Made by a program: the position numbers and the translations under genes. A DNA stretch of 8,856 nt from CAJQQY01 sp964352225. Lineage in GTDB: Bacteria > Bacteroidota > Bacteroidia > Chitinophagales > Saprospiraceae. The stretch spans positions 1 through 8,856 of the forward strand of contig CAYGRM010000290.1 in NCBI GenBank assembly GCA_964352225.1, in the 5' to 3' direction. Every line of letters starts with the position of its first letter. Position 1 is the first letter of the stretch. Of the stretch, positions 1 through 6,500 are shown in pieces. The notes below the pieces were generated by a model. The model was not told the DNA's origin and did not search any database. It was given only the letters and a program-made list of their open reading frames with translations.

Positions 1-69
1 GTTCCTTGGTGGATGATTTTCATTATTCCGATAAACATTCTTTTACTTTTTCATTATATTAGTTTGTAA
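1..69 (+). CDS. C-terminal end of a probable membrane protein (partial, cut by window edge)
   Basis: Frame 1 is open from the first base to a TAA at 67-69 and encodes 22 residues, starting VPWWMIFIIP and ending LLLFHYISL. The peptide is strongly hydrophobic with a Trp-Trp pair and no charged residue, which fits the last membrane segment of an integral membrane protein. It is on the same strand as the SUI1 gene and stops 21 nt before that start, as expected for adjacent genes in one transcription unit. The fragment is too short to assign a family, and AT-rich non-coding DNA can give hydrophobic peptides by chance, so this is a tentative call. Confidence 0.42.
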   Translation, partial: VPWWMIFIIPINILLLFHYISL

Positions 70-90
70 AAATTTCAAAAAACTATAATT

Positions 91-447
91 ATGTCAAAAA
101 ATAAAAAACCTCAATCTGGATTCAATTTTGTTTTTTCCACAAATTCAGATTACCAACCCAATCATGAAGATGAAACTCCTGAAGAAACTATTGCTCCTGA
201 TCAACAAAAACTTCGAGTGATGATCGATCGAAAAAAGCGAAGAGGGAAAGAAGTAACTTTAGTAATCGGTTTTGAAGGAAATGAAGACGACTTGAAAGCG
301 TTAGGGAAATATTTAAAATCCAAATGTGGTGTAGGTGGAAGTGTCAAAGATCACGAAATTATTGTACAAGGAAATCAAAAAGAAAAAGTTGTAAAACTAT
401 TGTTAGAAAAGGGATATACTCAGACGAAGGGTGCGGGTGGAAATTAA
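91..447 (+). CDS. yciH: SUI1/eIF1-family translation initiation factor (YciH-like)
   Basis: The product is a 118-residue soluble cytoplasmic protein. Residues 1-40 are polar and acidic (HEDETPEET near 25-33) and look disordered. Residues 41-115 form the SUI1 domain: a basic strand entry RKKRRGKEVTLVIGF (47-61), a helix around EDDLKALGKYLKSK (65-78), the family signature KCGVGGSVKD (78-87), the strand EIIVQG (89-94), and a final helix ending GYTQTKGAGG. This order and length match bacterial YciH and archaeal aIF1/eukaryotic eIF1, which bind the small ribosomal subunit and influence start-site selection. In E. coli YciH is non-essential and linked to translation under stress; its role in Bacteroidota is inferred. 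ATG at 91 is the only sensible start because it gives the usual full-length protein. The upstream bases are AT-rich with no Shine-Dalgarno motif, as is usual in this phylum. It converges on the giant gene at 503-8566. Family assignment is very secure; the gene symbol is by homology. Confidence 0.95.
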   Translation: MSKNKKPQSGFNFVFSTNSDYQPNHEDETPEETIAPDQQKLRVMIDRKKRRGKEVTLVIGFEGNEDDLKALGKYLKSKCGVGGSVKDHEIIVQGNQKEKVVKLLLEKGYTQTKGAGGN

Positions 448-456
448 AATAGTTAG

Positions 457-491
457 CAGTAGGCAGATTGCAAACTGAAATCTGCCTACTG
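457..491. terminator. Perfect 13-bp hairpin between convergent genes, probable bidirectional terminator
   Basis: The arms 457-469 (CAGTAGGCAGATT) and 479-491 (AATCTGCCTACTG) are exactly complementary, with the 9-nt loop GCAAACTGA between them. The stem begins 9 nt after the SUI1 stop and lies 11 nt beyond the TAG of the giant gene, so it sits in the 3' end of both messages. Leftward transcripts meet a U-containing stretch (CTAACTATTTTAATT) after the stem. Rightward transcripts meet an A-rich stretch with no U-tract, so it is a weaker intrinsic terminator for the SUI1 gene and may act there as a 3' mRNA-end stabiliser. The sequence also resembles dispersed intergenic repeats (see findings). 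Confidence 0.6.
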
Positions 492-502
492 AAAAACTAA
501 AA

Positions 503-3500
503 CTATCTACTAATTTCTAAATAGCCTTGGAAGACTCGATTATCATCAGGATCATTAAGTTCTAAAGTATAGAAATAGGTTCCATCGGGAACGTCTCTTC
601 TCCCATTAAATGTTCCATTCCATTCATTTTTATAACCAACAGTTTCATAAATTCTATTTCCCCAACGGTTATAAATTCTAAGAACGCTATTTGGATAATC
701 CGTAATTCCTGCAATGTAAAATACATCATTGACTTGATCTCCATTAGGAGAAATTGCATTAAAAATAACAATATCTGTACAATTGATAAAGATGCATACA
801 TTAGCAGTATCACAACCATTTGGATTACAAACCACGTAAGAGAAACTATCAATTCTTTCACAATAAATATCGCCAGCATTATACGTTACCGAACCATCTA
901 AATTCAGCGTAGCTGTTCCATACAATGGTTGTTCCGAAATATACATCGAATCAATTCCTCCAAAAATAATATCGTTTTCTTTTACATTTACTACGACTGG
1001 TAGGCCAATGTCAACTGAATCTTTATCGTCCATTAACATCGGAAGTCCATCAAATTCCACCACACTTATGCATAGGTAAGTAGTGTCGCAAAATCCTAAA
1101 TCATCACAAAACTCGATACAAGCTGAATCTTGGCCGATAGCCAAACCAGTATATTCAATTCCCAATATTCCAAAGTCTTCAAAGAAATCAACTTCAGTTC
1201 CACTTTCGCCAGGACAGAAATTTTGTAGAGAAACGACTGAACCTGGAAGCTGCGACGTATCTAAAAATAAGGTATCAGCCTGCCCAATGAATATGGTATC
1301 ACAAAAAGTATCGGGAGTAATTACATCACAAGGCATAATCAAAATAGAATAACTTGCCTCGCATCCAAGACTATCAGTTATATCTACAACATATAAACCT
1401 ACTGGCAAATTGACCCGATTTTGAGTATCCAATGAATCTGGTAAATCTGCCCAATCAAAACTATAAGGTGGTGTTCCTCCCACAATTTCAGAAGTAATTG
1501 TTCCTCCTAAATCACAGTCTGGAGTTACCACAAAATTAACTTCTAATGTCGCTGTGGATGCTATGCTAAAGCAACTTTCTCCTGCGATACATCCACTAGA
1601 ATCTGAAACGATCAAACAGTAATCCCCTGCTCCAAGGCTTCCATTTTCATAGTTTTGAAAACCATCGGTAATGATAGTATCAGCAGGAGCATTGAAAAGG
1701 GAATCAAAGTCAATACTAAATATTACTGAGCCATTAGCTACTCCTACACATGAAGGCTCTAGCACATCAGTAATAGAAATATTTGCTGCCGGAACATTAT
1801 CGGTCAAAACAAAATTGTAAACTAATTCACACATCGTAGAATCTAAATCAGTAATCGTAACAGAGTAATAACCTGAGGACAAATTATTTTCAGTATCAGT
1901 TCCACTTGCCCAACTAAAGGAATAATTTCCGCTTCCACCAATAACATTTATGGTGGCTGAGCCATTTGCTACGCCACAATCAGGAGCTTGATTTACCGTC
2001 AAAGATCCTGATAAAGGGTTTTGTTCTTCAATGATTACTTCGATTACATTTGGACAGTTTGGATTAGTTGGATCAGTAATCGTTACAAAGTGAACCCCTG
2101 CCGTTAAGTCATTTCGAACTGCAGCTGTGGAGTTATTTTCCCATAAAAAATTCAAAGTATCAGGCATCAAAACTGCGGAACCATTTGGTGCAAAACAAGT
2201 CGCAGGTGTCGTGGTTGAGGTAGCAGTTGGTCCATCTGAATTTTGAATAATCAAATAAATGGTATCTGTACAAGCTGGTGTATTATTACTTTGAATCGCG
2301 ATTTCATAACCTCCAAATGGTAAATCCATTCTTATATTTCCAACACCAATCGGTGACCCTACATCAGGACTCCAAGTGAATGTATAATTATTAGGATCGT
2401 CAACTAAATTTATTGTTGCCTCTCCGGTCGCGTTTCCACAAGTCGTTTCCACCGTAATTATGCTACTCACTTCTATATCATCGCAAGGACAAACAATCAC
2501 TTCCATCATGACATCCACGGTATCTTGGCACCCTACTAAATTTTCAACTATTAAACTATAAAGTGATCCAGCAATCGGAGTGACCATAATGCTATCCCCT
2601 GTTCCAAGTGAGGATCCATTTTCTAACCATTCATACATTATTCCATTTCCACCAACCAAAAGAATAGTTTCTCCTTCACAAGCAATTGCGGGGTTAACGA
2701 GGACTTCTGCCTCAGCTCCTTCATTAACACTTATTGTAATTTGTTCTGTTGAAAAACATCCACTAGTTGTATCTGTTCCTGTCACTTGATAAATCGTTTC
2801 AACCGAAGGACTCACTACGATTACCGAACCATTTCCAATTGGGGTACTCGTTGTTAAATTTTCCCAAGCATAAATATCTGCCCCACTTCCAATCAAAGCT
2901 ACTTCGTAACCATCACAAATAAATGAGGTTGAACTTGAAGTAATTTGTACATCAGGAGAAGCTAATACTTGGATCACCACATTGGCCGTATCAAAAAATC
3001 CAGGAAAGGCATCATCCTCTACAATTACTTGATAATTATAAGTGTTGGCTGAAAGTCCATTTGAGAAAATTGGATTTGGAACATTATAAGCACTTAAATT
3101 TCCAGTTGAAGGATTACCAGCATCTTCTACCCAAACGTAATCAGTTCCTCCCGAAGCTGAAAACTGAATAGTCGTCTCGGCACAAATAATAGTATCATAA
3201 GGTTCAACTGAAATAGTTACCGCTCCGCCTATTTGAACCTGAACTATTGCCTCATCTGTACATCCTGATGCACTCGTAACCGTAACTGAATAGTCAGTAT
3301 CAATGGTTGGAGAGGCAATCGGATTAGAACTTGTCGGATCATTTAAAGTAGCTACCGGTGACCAAGAATAAGTATATGATGCTAATCCTCCAATCACCGT
3401 TGGCGATAAAGTAGTACTACCTCCTGACTGTACAAAAACTGTAGGGCCGCCATCAACGGTAATTCCTAGTGCTCGGATTACACTTATCGTATCTCGATTT

Positions 3501-6500
3501 ATTCCTCCACAGTTTGGTCGGGTAGTTTCTAAAATATATTGCAACGTATCTTGAACAGTCGCATTATGATTGACTGTCAAAACTGGATTTGGAATATTTG
3601 TCGCACTTAAGTTAGTAGTTGAGGCAGGAGATATCGCTAACCAATTATAAGTATAATTGGAAAGTGATCCACAAGATGGATCTCCAAGATTTGCAGAAAT
3701 TGTCGTAGCAGAAATTTCACAAAAGATCTGATCATTTCCAGCATTCAATAATTGAGGTTCGCCAAGTGGAACTTCTGCAATTTCACAAATTCCTAAACCC
3801 GTTGAATCAATTCTAACAATGATATTACATACTTGAGCATCACTCACAGGTATAGAATGAGAAATAGGTAAAATAGCATACGCACCAATCGGGCCATTTT
3901 CAGTAATCGTTGCTAAAAGTTGATCTCCAATATTCACATCTCCAGAACCATCTTGATCAAAATAATATTCTACATCAAATGGCACCGCAGGAAATGCAGT
4001 TCCATTGTTTGAAACTGCCCCTTCAAATTGGATGGTTTCTTCATCTATTCCCGAACAAGAACTTGTGATACTTGAAAAAACAAAACTCAACGTATTTTGG
4101 ATAACTGGCAAATCAGTTAATGCTCCATTATTAATCGAGGTAATCGCATCCACATCACAAACTGTCATAGAAACACTACAGGTCAGCTCTTTTCTCTGAA
4201 TAGTATTTAGACCTGCCTGTAAATTGTTAACCGCACAATCTACATCTGGAGTAATTACATTAAAAGTAAAAACAGCTGAATCGCCTTGCAATAATCCAAT
4301 GGGTAAATGCCAATAAAGTAATTGGAAATTTCCATCAACTTCAATATCTGGTTCCGACAAAACCCACCCACCGGGCTCAAAGGTCGCTGTAGTATTTGGA
4401 TCATAGGTAACTCCTTCTGGCAAAAGAAGAGAAACCAAATCAAAGGAATCTGTCGCAGTTGTAGTTAAGTTAGTAGCTGTAATTTCAAGTGGTGCACTTG
4501 CATTTGGAATTAAAGCACTTGAATTAGAAAAATAGATTTCAAATATTTTATCTAATCCCGTAGTCGCTCCATTTATCTTAATCGGTAAAGTTTCTCCCGT
4601 TTCATAGTTGGTGGAATCTCCACAATTTTTCAAACCTTGAAATGCATAATAGGAAATAGAACCACTTAAGTAATCGCAATCAGTAACAAATTTATAGCGA
4701 ATTCGATACTCATTTGAATCGGTCGGACTCAATGGATCAAACCCTGACAATCCGTTTTGATCCAGATAAGGATGTAAGTTTGAAAAATCAGTATACTCAT
4801 AAATATCTCCTCTACTTGTCGTCGTCGTATAAACTGGGTCAAGCAAAACTGGTTGGTAAGCAGCTCCAGAGGGATACGCAACCTCCACACTTCCCGGAAC
4901 TAAAGTTGCCCCCTGCATTGGTAATATGATTTGAGAACGGATATCATAAGCACTTCCCAAATTCGTATTTCTAATTAAAATAGCAATCGTATTAGTATCA
5001 CAAATATCTGGATCTACGGTAGGTTGCTCTATGATATTTGCATCTAACGAAGGATCAAGTGTCGTTACAGTCAAGCCTAAGGTTACATCGTCACAAGGAG
5101 GATATAATTCAGGATTCCAATTAGGCTCTGAATAAGCAATACAATTCCATCCAACTCTTGCATTAAAGTTGGTTGTGCCACATTCATTAACTAATGCTTT
5201 TATCCTGATCACATTACAAATGTCATCAAAAGTAGAAGTTGCATTTCCAATTTCTAGAGCATTGGTGAAAGCAAAATAATTACTCCCTGACGAACCATAT
5301 TGAGTCACTAATAAATTAGCTATGGCCGTTGGATTTGTAATATCTTCAATTGAAACCACTTCAATAGCTCCTGATGGATCTTCCAACGAAAACCAAGTCA
5401 GTCCTGCTCGTCCCACAAAGGAAGCATTACACATTTGCAAATCCCAATAAGCAGTATCACCTGCTAAATTAAAATTTGGATTAGAAGCTGTCACCAAGGT
5501 TAACTTAGGTGGATCAGAATAAAAAATATCATTATCTGCTGATTCTATTTTTTGTTCTGAGCAACTTCCATCTCCTATATCTATGGCATAATATCTATCT
5601 CTATAAAAAACCTCTGGATCAAAATTATATTGATTATCACCATTGCTACTTCCGATTTCAGATTGACAATTTGGAACTACTTTAATTCTAAAACTAAAAG
5701 AATAACTCAACACATTATTCAAGGCAGGCACAAATTGCAAAGTGTCAAATTTCCCCACATAACGCCCATTATCTGTTACATCAAATCCTTGAACTGAGAA
5801 ATAATTATTTCCAAAAATTGGATGTCCTGGAATGGAAATTTCCGTTTCAAAGGTTCCAAACGATTCCAAGATGGCAGGATCGTAATCAATTACAATCGAA
5901 TCAATTCCGATTGCTTGACGATATTCCGTTCCGAACCATTCTGTAAATCCATTATTTACGGTTATCAAATTGTAGTTTAAAAATTTCTCTTCACAGCCTT
6001 CTGGAAAAGCACTACTTGATGGGAAATTTACAATCGTTTGATTTTTTGCAATGGTAAAAATATCCCCAAAATGATCACAGGCTTCGTTCACCCCATCAAC
6101 TGTGGCATAACCAAATGCTCTAAAATCAGGCACTTTGGTAAATTTAGAAGGATAAGGTCCATCTGGATTTAGACTAAAATTACCGATAAACTCAACGGTA
6201 TCATTTGGCTGTAAATTTAAACCAAGTCCTGTCAAACAACTATTCAAATCAAAAGTCATCACTTTTGAACTATCAATAATGGTTACCTCCAATATGGAAG
6301 CATCTATATTGCAAAAATATTCATTTCCAAAATTTGTAAATCGCACCAAACCAGTATCAAACAAAAATGTTTCTGTGCTATCTAATGATTTATTTGGGTT
6401 AGTATAGGAAATTACCATTCCCAGACTATCACTTATCACCTGATCTCCAATCACATTTACAATAGTCATTTCAATACTATCGCATGAAATAGCTACTTTC

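Noticed and set aside
57..66. TTAGTTTG before the SUI1 gene as a -7 promoter element
   Set aside because: It mismatches TAnnTTTG, overlaps the end of the upstream reading frame and has no clear -33 partner; co-transcription with the preceding gene is equally likely.
562..879. 105-codon minus-strand open frame inside the giant gene
   Set aside because: It overlaps the secure sorting-domain coding sequence in another frame, and its product is a low-complexity hydrophobic string with no recognisable domain.
1083..1352. Plus-strand open frame antisense to the giant gene (also 2580-2789, 4005-4199, 4714-4929, 8175-8372)
   Set aside because: All lie antisense to well-supported coding sequence, have Ser/Pro-rich compositions typical of reverse-complement frames, and show no motif or start signal.
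1331..2482. CRISPR-like or recent tandem DNA repeats in the SprB region
   Set aside because: The periodicity is at protein level only; the units are diverged in DNA and there are no identical repeats with unique spacers.
4255..4443. 62-codon minus-strand open frame within the giant gene
   Set aside because: It is an alternative-frame shadow of the beta-module region with no domain and no separate start context.
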